Source: Pseudoalteromonas lipolytica
GTDB lineage: Bacteria > Pseudomonadota > Gammaproteobacteria > Enterobacterales > Alteromonadaceae
Reading direction: 5' to 3'
Length of the DNA stretch: 64,000 nt
Assembly (NCBI RefSeq): GCF_900116435.1
Contig: NZ_FPAZ01000021.1
Span: 1-64,000, forward strand
Shown here: positions 16,829-25,564 of the stretch, in pieces
Layout of the letters: each line of letters begins with the position of its first letter
Numbering within the stretch: position 1 is the stretch's first letter
The notes under the pieces: model-generated
The model's database searches: none
What the model saw: the letters and a program-made list of their open reading frames with translations, nothing else
What the model was told of the DNA's origin: nothing
Made by a program: the position numbers and the translations under genes

Positions 16829-17413
16829 CTACTGCTCTAATTTATATTCTAAACTGCGTTTAACCATCGGCCACTCGCCATCAATAATTGAAAACACCAC
16901 CGTGTCACGCACATGCCCATCGGCCATTACTTGGTGGTTTCGAAGTACACCGTCTTGTTTAGCCCCTAAACGTGCAATAGCATTGCGTGATGCCATATTA
17001 TGCCAATGAGTACGAAACTCTACAGCAATCACATGCAGCGTTTCAAAAGCATAATTAAGCAGTAACTTTTTGCATTCGGTATTGACGGCTGTGCGCTGAA
17101 AGCGCTTGGCATACCAGGTATAACCAATTTCTAAACGGCGGTTTTTAGTATCAATATTACAAAAACGGCTTGAACCGATAACCTCGCCACTTTGCTGGTC
17201 TATAACTGCAAATGGTAATGCTCGGCCCTGAGCTTGTTGCTCAAATGCCATGGTTAAATAATCATCAACTCGCTCTTCATTGGGCACAGAGGTAAACCAT
17301 AATTTCCACAACTCACCATCTGCGGCTGCATTTACAAGTGCATCACGATGCGCTGGTGTTAATGGCACTAATTTAATAAATTTTCCTTCCAAGGAGGTGG
17401 GACTTAAATTCAT
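16829..17413 (-). CDS. GNAT-family N-acetyltransferase (RimJ/RimL-like)
   Basis: 194 aa. The pattern VIDQQSGEVIGSSRFCNIDTKNRR, LEIGYTWYAKRFQRTAVNTECK and the late TVVFSIIDGEWP fits the ribosomal-protein-acetyltransferase-like GNAT subgroup. GGAAAGCC precedes the ATG. It acetylates an unknown amine. First gene of a pair with the secreted hydrolase. Confidence 0.88.
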   Translation of the reverse strand: MNLSPTSLEGKFIKLVPLTPAHRDALVNAAADGELWKLWFTSVPNEERVDDYLTMAFEQQAQGRALPFAVIDQQSGEVIGSSRFCNIDTKNRRLEIGYTWYAKRFQRTAVNTECKKLLLNYAFETLHVIAVEFRTHWHNMASRNAIARLGAKQDGVLRNHQVMADGHVRDTVVFSIIDGEWPMVKRSLEYKLEQ

Positions 17414-17443
17414 GGCTTTCCTTAATCCTATTAGTAATGGTAC

Positions 17444-18046
17444 TTAATCCACCAGCTCTATATCGAGCCCGGCGAGTAAGTCCAAAGCTGCATAACGCTC
17501 GAATTTAGCTTTACTTATATTATTAGCGGTTATATCAATAGCAAAATGGCTGGCGCCAATAAAATTAGCTTTACTGAGATTCGTTTGTTGAAACACGCTG
17601 TCACGAAAATCAGTATCAGTAAAATCAGCAGATGATAAATCCGCATGCCTAAAATCAACATCTTTGGCAAAACAGCTGCGCATTTTTAAGGCCTTTAAAC
17701 TGAGTTCAAAAAAGCTGCTATGGCTAAGTTCACAGCCAATAAAACTCACAGGGGCACGGGTGGCAAGCAGCGGCCAATCAACATCTGTAAAGCGTACACT
17801 GGTTAATTTACACGCTTTAAAGCTCACCTCTTCAAGTGAGGTATACTTGAGCCCAAGCGCCGCTAAATTACAGTTTTTAAACTCGCATTCTATAAACCGA
17901 CAGTTTTCAAACTGGCTGTGGCTAAAGTCGCAATCGATAAATTCGCATTGCTCAAATTCGCAATGCGAAAATGTTTGCCCTGCTAGGTTTACTTCAAAGG
18001 TGTGTTCAAAGGTGTGTTCAAAATAAAGCGAATGGCTTGTGATCAC
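17444..18046 (-). CDS. Pentapeptide-repeat protein
   Basis: 200 aa formed almost wholly of A(D/N)LxF-type repeats from about residue 25 to 175, such as CEFEQCEFIDCDF and ADLSSADFTDTDF. These build a right-handed square beta-helix as in Qnr and MfpA, but I see no Qnr-specific features and do not claim gyrase protection. The N-terminus carries a 12-bp tandem duplication that reads FEHTFEHTF. Its start overlaps the stop of the small membrane protein gene by 4 bp. Confidence 0.88.
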   Translation of the reverse strand: MITSHSLYFEHTFEHTFEVNLAGQTFSHCEFEQCEFIDCDFSHSQFENCRFIECEFKNCNLAALGLKYTSLEEVSFKACKLTSVRFTDVDWPLLATRAPVSFIGCELSHSSFFELSLKALKMRSCFAKDVDFRHADLSSADFTDTDFRDSVFQQTNLSKANFIGASHFAIDITANNISKAKFERYAALDLLAGLDIELVD

Positions 18047-18249
18047 GCGCTCGTCTCAATATCTTTTTTAAGCGCCAGTACAGCAATAAATACCAGACCA
18101 AATAAAGGCATTAAACCTAACAAACCACCGATAATAGCGACAATGATAGGGGTTGTCGTTTTACGTTTACCGAGGTAATAACTCATTACAGCAAAAAACG
18201 GAACTAAAATAAGCATTAAGTAATTAATAAAGCTGGCGTTTATATTCAT
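18043..18249 (-). CDS. Small membrane protein with two transmembrane segments
   Basis: 68 aa from the ATG at 18249, which has AAGGAG five bases upstream; a GTG six bases earlier is less likely. Two hydrophobic segments (about 9-25 and 34-60) flank a basic GKRKTTTP loop. Not recognised. It is translationally coupled (ATGA) to the pentapeptide-repeat gene. Confidence 0.75.
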   Translation of the reverse strand: MNINASFINYLMLILVPFFAVMSYYLGKRKTTTPIIVAIIGGLLGLMPLFGLVFIAVLALKKDIETSA

Positions 18250-18292
18250 ACCCACTCCTTGAAATACACCATATAAAAATTAATTTAAACAC

Positions 18293-18325
18293 AAAAAAGC
18301 CCTAAGGGGTACACCTTAGGGCTTT
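18293..18325 (-). terminator. Terminator of aspS
   Basis: GCCCTAAGG-GGTACA-CCTTAGGGC is a perfect 9-bp stem followed on the minus strand by six T residues, 32 nt past the aspS stop. Confidence 0.88.
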
Positions 18326-18356
18326 CATTAAAGCTTATAATTCAGTTTATTAAGAA

Positions 18357-20126
18357 TTACTCAGCGTCTTTTGCAACCACATTAATCGCAAGCTCTGTTA
18401 ACGAATCCGCATTGGCTTTGCTTGGTGCATCTGTTAATAAACATGATGCTTGCGTTGTTTTAGGGAATGCAATTACGTCACGAATGTTATCAGTACCGCA
18501 TAACAGCATAACTAAGCGGTCAAGACCAAACGCAAGACCTGCATGCGGTGGTGTACCGTATTTTAGGGCGTCAAGTAAGAAACCGAACTTGTCTTGTTGC
18601 TCTTGCGCATCAATACCTAAAATTCTAAACGCTGTTTCTTGCATGTCGGCGTTGTGAATACGTACTGAGCCACCACCTACTTCATAGCCATTCAATACCA
18701 TGTCGTATGCATCAGAGATTGCTGCGGCAGGGTTTGCCTCAAGCTCTGCTGGCGAAATTTCTTTTGGAGCCGTGAATGGGTGGTGAACCGCATGTAATGT
18801 ACCTTCGTCGTCTTCTTCGAACATTGGGAAGTCAACAACCCATAGCGGTTTCCAGCTATCAAGGTTTGTAATACCTAAATCAACACCAATCTTAAGACGT
18901 AGCGCACCCATTGCTTCGTTAACCACGTTGCGTTTGTCTGCACCAAATAGAATGATATCGCCCGATTGCGCATTAGTACGCTCAAGTAATTGGTTAATCA
19001 CGTCTTCATTTAAGAATTTAGCGATTGGTGATTGTACACCTTCAACGCCCGCAGCACGGTCGTTAACCTTCATCCATGCAAGGCCTTTCGCCCCATAAAT
19101 ACCGATGAATTTCGTGTAGTCGTCAATCTGCTTGCGAGAAAGCTCTGCACCGCCTGGTACAGTTAACACGGCAACACGGCCTTTTTCGTCGTTTGCAGGG
19201 CCTGAGAAAACTTTAAATTCAACGTCTTTGACTAAGTCAGCAACATCAACAAGTTGCATTGGGTTACGTAAATCTGGCTTATCTGAACCGTATAAACGCA
19301 TTGCTTCGCTGTAAGGCATGACAGGGAAGTCACCTAAATCAACGTCAAGCAGTGATTGCCACATTTCACGGATCATTTTTTCTGTCATCGCACGAACTTC
19401 ATTAGAGCTCATGAATGACGTTTCTAAATCGATTTGTGTGAATTCTGGCTGACGGTCAGCACGTAAATCTTCGTCACGGAAACATTTAACAATTTGATAG
19501 TAACGGTCAAAACCCGACATCATTAGTAATTGTTTAAATAACTGTGGCGACTGAGGCAATGCATAAAAGCTGCCTTTGTGCACACGGCTTGGTACTAAGT
19601 AGTCACGCGCACCTTCTGGTGTTGCTTTTGTAAGTACGGGTGTTTCGATATCTAAGAAACCATTGTCATCTAAGAAACGACGCACAAAGCTGCTCGCTTT
19701 TGCACGTAGTTTAATACGGTCACTCATTTCAAGACGACGTAAATCTAGGTAACGGTATTTTAAACGGCGCTCTTCAGAGTTTTGCTGATTAAAATCAAGA
19801 GGTAATGGCTCTGAACGGTTGATGATAGTTAAGCTTGTGCCTAAAATTTCAACTTCACCTGTTGCCATGTCTTTATTTACTTGGCTTTCAGGGCGTGCGC
19901 GAACAACACCTTTTAACTGCACACAAAACTCTTGGCGTAGTTTATTCGCAGTGTCCATTAATCCTTCTACTTCAGGATCAAAAACCACTTGAACGAGCCC
20001 TTCTCTGTCACGCAAATCGACGAAAATAAGTCCACCAAGGTCACGGCGTTTATTGATCCAACCACATAGTTCAACTTCTTGATCTACGTGAGATTTATTT
20101 AGCTGTCCGCAATATATAGAGCGCAT
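18357..20126 (-). CDS. aspS: Aspartate-tRNA ligase
   Basis: 589 aa from the ATG at 20126 (MRSIYCGQL), preceded by CAGGA at good distance. A longer in-frame start at 20213 adds 29 residues outside the conserved enzyme and is rejected. It is a class IIb synthetase: N-terminal OB fold (VELCGWINKRRDLGG), motif 2 (FRDEDLRADRQPEFTQID), the bacterial GAD insert, and motif 3 (GLAFGLDRLVMLL). It charges tRNA-Asp. Monocistronic. Confidence 0.95.
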   Translation of the reverse strand: MRSIYCGQLNKSHVDQEVELCGWINKRRDLGGLIFVDLRDREGLVQVVFDPEVEGLMDTANKLRQEFCVQLKGVVRARPESQVNKDMATGEVEILGTSLTIINRSEPLPLDFNQQNSEERRLKYRYLDLRRLEMSDRIKLRAKASSFVRRFLDDNGFLDIETPVLTKATPEGARDYLVPSRVHKGSFYALPQSPQLFKQLLMMSGFDRYYQIVKCFRDEDLRADRQPEFTQIDLETSFMSSNEVRAMTEKMIREMWQSLLDVDLGDFPVMPYSEAMRLYGSDKPDLRNPMQLVDVADLVKDVEFKVFSGPANDEKGRVAVLTVPGGAELSRKQIDDYTKFIGIYGAKGLAWMKVNDRAAGVEGVQSPIAKFLNEDVINQLLERTNAQSGDIILFGADKRNVVNEAMGALRLKIGVDLGITNLDSWKPLWVVDFPMFEEDDEGTLHAVHHPFTAPKEISPAELEANPAAAISDAYDMVLNGYEVGGGSVRIHNADMQETAFRILGIDAQEQQDKFGFLLDALKYGTPPHAGLAFGLDRLVMLLCGTDNIRDVIAFPKTTQASCLLTDAPSKANADSLTELAINVVAKDAE

Positions 20127-20353
20127 AGTATTCCTGTCAGTTAAAGACTTATAGCCGCCTGCTCTTAAGAGTTCGCTATTTTGAGAGCAAAAGCCACTAT
20201 ACAAAGTAATCATTTAAGGCTGAGCATTATACCCAAACCATCTCAAAATGCGAGTGCCAGCAGTGCGCCAAGAAGCCTAAATATGCGCACTGACTTCTGA
20301 GCATTCATTTCTTTTGTTACACTACGCGCAGTTTAAATTTATTGGTTGATTTA

Positions 20354-21202
20354 ATGCTGTACTTAGGTTGTCCACAGTGGTCTAGCACCGCATGGAAAGG
20401 AAGTTTACTTTCTAGTCACTGTAAAAGTGCCGACATGCTCAACGAGTATGCGCACACCTTCAACTCGGTTGAGGGCAATACCAGCTTTTATGCTGACCCA
20501 AGTCACGAATCACTATTACGCTGGTGCGATGCTGTACCCGAAGACTTTAAATTTACTTTTAAGTTTCACCGGCGTTTTAGTCACGAATTACAGCTCACCA
20601 ATATAAACAATGAGCTAAATGCATGGCTGACCCTGTTTGAACCTATTTTTGCCAAAACTGGGCAAATTATGTTGCAGTTACCAAGTGCCTTTGGCCCTAA
20701 TGCTCTGCCCCTGCTGACTAATTTTATTACCCAGTTACCCAAACACCTCAATTATGGTGTTGAAGTACGCCACCCCGCGTTTTTTCAAAAAGGTGATGCT
20801 GAAATTCGCCTTAATCAGCTACTAATTGAAAACAACATTAATCGCATAAGTATGGATACACGGGCTTTATTTGCAGTGCCCGCAGAAACAGATGCATTGA
20901 TTGATGCGCAACAGAAAAAGCCTTATTTACCTGTCCATGCTATAGCAACGGGCAGTAATCCGATGCTGCGCTTTGTGATTGCAAGCCTTAACCATGAATA
21001 CAAATCGTATTACCAACCTTGGCTTAAAAAAATAAAACAATGGCTTGAAGAAGGTAAATCACCATATGTGTTTTTTCATACCGCCGATAACCGCGAATCG
21101 CCACTATTGGCGAGGCAATTTTGCCAAGATTTAGGTTATAATCACCCGGTGCTCGCGCCTTTTGCAGGTGAGCGAGAAGCCAGCCAAAGCAGTTTATTTT
21201 AA
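20354..21202 (+). CDS. DUF72 (YecE-like) protein
   Basis: 282 aa from the ATG at 20354, favoured over an upstream TTG; no clear Shine-Dalgarno is present for either. The opening LGCPQWSSTAWKG, then YAHTFNSVEGNTSFYADP, FKFTFKFHRRFSH, and later YGVEVRHPAF are classic DUF72 signatures of a TIM-barrel family of unknown reaction. It is followed closely by ygjP in the same direction. Confidence 0.88.
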   Translation: MLYLGCPQWSSTAWKGSLLSSHCKSADMLNEYAHTFNSVEGNTSFYADPSHESLLRWCDAVPEDFKFTFKFHRRFSHELQLTNINNELNAWLTLFEPIFAKTGQIMLQLPSAFGPNALPLLTNFITQLPKHLNYGVEVRHPAFFQKGDAEIRLNQLLIENNINRISMDTRALFAVPAETDALIDAQQKKPYLPVHAIATGSNPMLRFVIASLNHEYKSYYQPWLKKIKQWLEEGKSPYVFFHTADNRESPLLARQFCQDLGYNHPVLAPFAGEREASQSSLF

Positions 21203-21215
21203 TTTCAGAGTGCAT

Positions 21216-21710
21216 ATGAAAGACTACAGCCGTTATTTTCAAGGTTACCCGCCCCATATCGTTGACCAAGTATTACAGCTTTTTAGTAATGACAAAGCCG
21301 CACAGTATTTAAAAGGTAAATACCCTGACGCGCATAACATCACCAATGATAAAGCCTTATACAATTATGCAACCGAGCTTAAAAAACGTTACCTTAAAAA
21401 CGCCCTGCCTTTTGGTCGTGCCGCGTTTAAAAAACAAGGCGATATGGTCACCAATGCGTTAGGTACGCATACTTTTCGTATGCAAGGCAAAACGCGTAAG
21501 CACGACCTAGCCATTAACAGCGACTTACTATGCGCACCAGAGCCGTTATTAAAAGCATTGGTTGTTCACGAACTTGCACATTTTAAAGAAAAGGACCACA
21601 ACAAAGCGTTTTATCAACTCTGTTGCCACATGGAGCCGCAATACCATCAACTCGAGCTTGATTTAAGAATATTCAGTGTGTTGGTAGGTGAAGGGAAAAA
21701 CCCTTATTAA
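21216..21710 (+). CDS. ygjP: YgjP-family zinc metallopeptidase-like protein (M48-type DUF45)
   Basis: 164 aa from the ATG at 21216. The zinc motif HELAHFKEKDHNKAFY (HELAH at 118-122) and the tail CCHMEPQYHQLELDLR closely resemble E. coli YgjP as I recall it. An upstream in-frame start inside the DUF72 gene is less likely. Substrate unknown. A longer relative of the same domain family occurs at 41127-41816. Confidence 0.87.
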   Translation: MKDYSRYFQGYPPHIVDQVLQLFSNDKAAQYLKGKYPDAHNITNDKALYNYATELKKRYLKNALPFGRAAFKKQGDMVTNALGTHTFRMQGKTRKHDLAINSDLLCAPEPLLKALVVHELAHFKEKDHNKAFYQLCCHMEPQYHQLELDLRIFSVLVGEGKNPY

Positions 21711-21757
21711 TGCTATAAGTAAAAATAATATGAGATCTAGTACCAAAAATAGACTGT

Positions 21758-22151
21758 TTACTTAAGCTTTTTTATAACATCATCACTAAAGAGCATTAAA
21801 ATCAATGCACCTTCGCAAAGAGTAAGTAAATAACCAATAGATGCATCAAAATACATTGTGACATACAGCCCAAGAATGTAAGGGCTAACAAGAAAGTTAA
21901 AGGCAGTCAGTGAACAAAATAACCACTTTGCTAATTTTTTGTATAAATAAAGACCAAGTAGACTTAATACATATACCATTGAGTAAATATATGGAAACGA
22001 GCTTTGAGGATCGATAATTCCACCTGTTCCTGCAGCAGATAATAAGTAAGAAATGTCTTCAGAGTAAATATATTGCCAAATATACGGTAAGAAAAAACGT
22101 CGAGTATAAAACTGCTGTAACCAGCACAGTAAACTGAAAATATCTAGTCAT
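21758..22151 (-). pseudogene. Small integral membrane protein, frameshifted near its start
   Basis: The open part from the internal ATG at 21979 gives 73 aa with hydrophobic segments. The same frame stays open upstream (FYTRRFFLPYIWQYIYSED, then SAAGTGGIIDPQSSFPYIY) back to about 22140 but has no normal start. An ATG at 22151 lies in another frame, and a one-base change after codon 2 would join the two into about 131 aa. I read this as a recently broken gene; family not recognised. Confidence 0.5.
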
Positions 22152-22282
22152 GCTTTTCTTACCAAAAATTTTAAACTTAATATTTACAATAATTAAGTTA
22201 TTGGTTCATAGCAATATGTTCCTCATAAACGTTCAAGCAAAATTGCCCCCTCTCATTTCGGCTCAAAACTGAAAGCTGACAG

Positions 22283-23299
22283 CTAAACTTCAGTTACCTC
22301 AAACCTTCTCTGACCTATCAGCTGCCCTGATTCGGTAACCACTTTAACGACCCATTTTCCTGCGGGATTAGCAGGGAAATTCGTTTTGTGGCTCCATGCT
22401 CTATAGCCTTCTTTACGACCGCCGGAAATATCCAGGGCTATGCGTTCAACTTCTTTACGATTATGCACCCAAACATGGAAGACTTTTTCGTTTAAACCTC
22501 TCGGGGCTTTAACTGCGCTAAAGCTGTATAGACCTTTTTGATGTAAATCATACTCGGTTAACTTTTGGATAGGCTCTATTGGTTTACGGGCTTGTTCATC
22601 AAGCTGATACGACACGCTCATATCGGTTAAACGCAGTGCCGCAGGCGGCACAAAGCTTCGTAATTGCCAAAGCCCGGCACTTAAAGCGCAAAGCAATAGC
22701 ACCAACAGCGGGAAACGCCACCATTTTGCATTCGGCATCAAGTTTCCTAAACTCGGGATAGTTAAAATAACCGCTGTCACCAGCGCAATTTCAAAACTCT
22801 GACTGGTCGTTAATTTTAATAGAATAGGTAAGGTAACCGACAACACGACAAACAAAGAAAAACTATGAAACACACTGAACCAGACACTGTGCCTTGCGAG
22901 CTTTTTGTAATAGAGGGGATCAACAACAGAAACGAACGCACAAAGAATGATTAAGGCGGTAAACGCAGCCTGACCATGATCCCAGGTTGTCACCGCTAAG
23001 AAAAATGGTAAGGCAAAGAACAGGCTTTCTTGCTGCACAACTTGCAGCGCAAAGCGCACCACGTTGGGCGACACCGCCACACCAAAACGCTCCTCTACTT
23101 TATCTCTTAGCCAGTTATCTATTAACAACCACAACCAAGTGACTAATAACAAAATAGAGATAAGTTGCGAAAACGATTCTTTTCGCTCAACAAATACATA
23201 GCTTGCCACACCACTGCAAAACGCTAACACCGCCATTAACCCTGGGCGCTTTTGCATCATGAAAACAAATTTAGTTATAACGTTTTTTAAGTAATTCAT
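22283..23299 (-). CDS. DUF5924 / DUF2914 membrane protein
   Basis: 338 aa. The N-terminal 225 residues hold about seven membrane segments. The C-terminal domain (VFHVWVHNRKEVERIALDI, then GYRAWSHKTNFPANPAGKW and GQRRFEV) is a clear DUF2914 domain, probably periplasmic. The two-domain arrangement is common in marine gammaproteobacteria; function unknown. Single gene, bordering the decaying island. Confidence 0.8.
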   Translation of the reverse strand: MNYLKNVITKFVFMMQKRPGLMAVLAFCSGVASYVFVERKESFSQLISILLLVTWLWLLIDNWLRDKVEERFGVAVSPNVVRFALQVVQQESLFFALPFFLAVTTWDHGQAAFTALIILCAFVSVVDPLYYKKLARHSVWFSVFHSFSLFVVLSVTLPILLKLTTSQSFEIALVTAVILTIPSLGNLMPNAKWWRFPLLVLLLCALSAGLWQLRSFVPPAALRLTDMSVSYQLDEQARKPIEPIQKLTEYDLHQKGLYSFSAVKAPRGLNEKVFHVWVHNRKEVERIALDISGGRKEGYRAWSHKTNFPANPAGKWVVKVVTESGQLIGQRRFEVTEV

Positions 23300-23399
23300 G
23301 CAGTCATCAAATCCTTTTTAGGCTTTATGAGTAAAGCATAAATTGGATGAATGTAGGCTTTAAAGAATAGCTTTGAGCTGAGTAAGTGGTAAAACTAAT

Positions 23400-24201
23400 T
23401 TGATATTTATATGTAAAAATAGAAATGAGACTTTACAGGTAGTAGAGCCTAGCAACTCAATATTAATTTGTAATATCTTCGAGATAACTTCAACAATGAC
23501 CAAGTATGAATTAAACACTATTAGATTCTTTAATGAAATTGAGGTTAGCTCAATACGCATTCCTGAATGTGATAAAAGAACTCCAGATTTTTATATAAAA
23601 ACTAACAAGTAAGGAATTAATATGAGTATTTTTTCAGGCAAAGCCTAAATGATGATACCACCTACTGAAGTAGGTGGTTTAGGGCCGAAAACAAAATATT
23701 TTTGTTGAAGTGAAAGAAATCACGGACAACGAAGCAGAAAAGGAACTTCTGCAAGAAATCAATCAAAATGAGCAAACAAAAGCTTATGACTCATCTAAAT
23801 TGGGCAAACGATTTCGTTCGTTAATACGGGCAGCAAATCAGAAACAAATGCAAATCAAATGATGCAGATTTAGTAATAATTCAAGACGTGCGAGATTTTC
23901 TTACTCTTAGTTGCACACCTCAAGAAGAAATAAAACTAGCGATGTTCGGTGACAGAGTTACATGGGTTAGTGTAAATACAGGCAATATAAAAGCAGATAT
24001 TTTTGATAAAAAACGACAACTGAACAAAAAATACAACAATAAGCGTTGTTAGGTTAATGCTGAAAATATACAAGATGGTAGCTTGACCTTACATATTTAC
24101 CATAACCCACATACAAAAAACCTTTATTGTCACCCGTTTTTCAATCACCTAAAGTCTATGAGTATAAAATCAGAAACATTAAGTCTTATGGCGCATTTTA
24201 G
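23400..24201 (+). pseudogene. Decayed PD-(D/E)XK nuclease-like gene with a hairpin insertion
   Basis: Three fragments line up as one protein. Fragment 1 (to 23609) ends RTPDFYIKTNK. Fragment 2 resumes at about 23689 as KQNIFVEVKEITDNEAEKEL, giving across the gap a PD...EVK motif as in PD-(D/E)XK nucleases. It meets a stop at 23860. Fragment 3 continues as ADLVIIQDVRDFLTL to a stop near 24050, and later frames give SLTLHIYHNPHTKN and VYEYKIRNIKSYGAF. At least three frame changes or stops plus the insertion show it is dead. The start is uncertain (TTG 23400 or ATG 23496). Confidence 0.6.
23610..23689 (+). mobile_element. Small palindrome-bearing insertion (IS200/IS605-derived type suspected)
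   Basis: About 80 bp separate two halves of a coding frame. The segment contains a perfect 9-bp stem ACCACCTAC-TGAA-GTAGGTGGT at 23657-23678 near its right end. Subterminal hairpins of this look are typical of IS200/IS605 ends and their non-autonomous derivatives. No obvious target duplication flanks it, which also fits that group. No second copy was noticed in the window. Confidence 0.5.
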
Positions 24202-24570
24202 GAGGTTAGACTTTTAAAAGCAAACAACTGAGATAAATTAAATTATTGATTTAAATAGTAAAATTAATTTATAGAGATTCCTGAAGTTTAAATATTTATA
24301 TAATATACAAAGAAAAGTGTTCTTAGGCTATTATCAAAAGTAAAACTGAAATAACAATACACTTCTTCATTAACAACTTATATGTAAATGCTTAAATTTT
24401 TGACCGTTGGTCTTCAATCGTCTTTTACTGCTAGATAAATATTCGATTATTAAATCAATCACACATACTAAATACATTCACACAATTAATTAAAGAAATT
24501 ATATTTGCTAAATTCTCATTACCACGGTTACTATAACAGGAACTAAATAAATCTAATCAAGGATTGATAT
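24202..24570 (+). other. AT-rich non-coding stretch
   Basis: 369 bp with no open frame of note and no clear repeat or tRNA remnant. Only the AAGGA ribosome site of the next gene, at about 24560, is recognisable. It probably contains that gene's promoter. Confidence 0.5.
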
Positions 24571-25056
24571 ATGGATAATAATTTTATAAAGCACAACTTA
24601 CTTTATTTTAGAGACAAGATTTTACAAATTTCACCCAATTCTGAAATTGGTAGAGTCGAAATTGCAATTGCCGCAGATATGATATACGAAGGCTCAATTA
24701 CAAGGGCGAAGTTTAATCAAATTAGCTCTAACAAAGCATATGCTCGATTAATAAAAATAGCCCTCATTGAAGATATGAATAAGCTTTTAGCGAGCGAAAT
24801 AATTCCCAAAATTTTAAATGCAGCGGATCCTACTAGCCCAGTTGCTGTATCAGGTATTATTGCAGAGTTAGCCTCAGAATTGCCGCAGCCTAAAGCAACT
24901 GGGTTTTTATTTACAGCATACTCTACTGCTACCCAGGTAAAAACAATGTGGGACATTCAATCAATTTTAGATAATTTCAGTCGAACACCAAGGATGCTTG
25001 AAATTATATTTTCACAGTGGAGAGGTTGGAGAATAGAGGTAGATTATGCACGTTAA
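24571..25056 (+). CDS. Hypothetical protein, orphan
   Basis: 161 aa, predicted mostly helical and soluble, with AAGGATTGATAT before the ATG. A small-residue-rich middle (AVSGIIAELASELPQP) and a C-terminal QWRGWRIEVDYAR are visible. I do not recognise a family. It overlaps the following gene by 11 bp, so they form an operon. AT-rich composition compared with the core genes on either side suggests acquired DNA. Confidence 0.65.
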   Translation: MDNNFIKHNLLYFRDKILQISPNSEIGRVEIAIAADMIYEGSITRAKFNQISSNKAYARLIKIALIEDMNKLLASEIIPKILNAADPTSPVAVSGIIAELASELPQPKATGFLFTAYSTATQVKTMWDIQSILDNFSRTPRMLEIIFSQWRGWRIEVDYAR

Positions 25057-25438
25057 AATAAAATTCACTTTATTGCTTTCTTTATCATTACTTTCTATTG
25101 GCTGCGTAAAAGCAGAGCAATGTTCAGAGTCGATCCAACTAGGTGACACTACTTTGTATTCAGAGTGTCGAGGTGCTGAAGCAATTTCTTCCAGTACTAT
25201 AAACTCATCAATGAGCCTAGATGAAGCATTTGAAATGATGTTGAATATTTTAGAGTCTAAGGGCGATATTCAAGCTTCAAAAAACGATTTATATGTTTCT
25301 ATTTTTTCAATGATGCAGACAGAACAATTTAACTTTAGAGTAACTTCTTTTCCTAACGGGATATTATTGGCTTCAGAGAATACCAGTGCAATTTATCTAA
25401 AAATAGATGAGAAAACATGGTTACAAAAAGTACTATGA
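25046..25438 (+). CDS. Small secreted hypothetical protein
   Basis: 130 aa. A signal peptide spans about residues 1-24, with cleavage plausible after VKA; the SIGC sequence before it is not a standard lipobox, so a lipoprotein is possible but less likely. GAGGT lies six bases before the ATG, inside the end of the upstream gene. No family recognised. Confidence 0.65.
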   Translation: MHVKIKFTLLLSLSLLSIGCVKAEQCSESIQLGDTTLYSECRGAEAISSSTINSSMSLDEAFEMMLNILESKGDIQASKNDLYVSIFSMMQTEQFNFRVTSFPNGILLASENTSAIYLKIDEKTWLQKVL

Positions 25439-25456
25439 AATTCTGCCGAGAATGTT

Positions 25457-25488
25457 AAAAAGCGCGGTCTAAACCGCGCCTCTATTTT
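25457..25488. terminator. Terminator-like hairpin
   Basis: GCGCGGT-CTAA-ACCGCGC with four A residues before and CTCTATTTTA after. It lies 24 nt past the secreted-protein stop and may act in that direction. Confidence 0.65.
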
Positions 25489-25490
25489 AT

Positions 25491-25562
25491 CTGACGGCTG
25501 AAAGCTGATGGCTGACAGCTCATGTCGTTGGGTTTCGCTACGCTCAACCAACCTACGAACCC
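25491..25562. repeat. REP-like intergenic repeat
   Basis: Short related units (GGCTGAAAGCTGATGGCTGA, CAGCT) are followed by GTTGGGTTTCGCTACGCTCA and ACCAACC, an imperfect hairpin. Elements with this GGGTTTCGCTACGCTCAACC core are common between genes in Alteromonadales. A fragment CTGAAAGCTGACAGCT also occurs at 22268-22283, at the 3' side of another gene. Confidence 0.5.
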
Positions 25563-25564
25563 GG

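Noticed and set aside
17444..18046. Qnr-type quinolone-resistance protein
   Set aside because: It shares only the pentapeptide fold; loops and dimer features specific to Qnr could not be identified.
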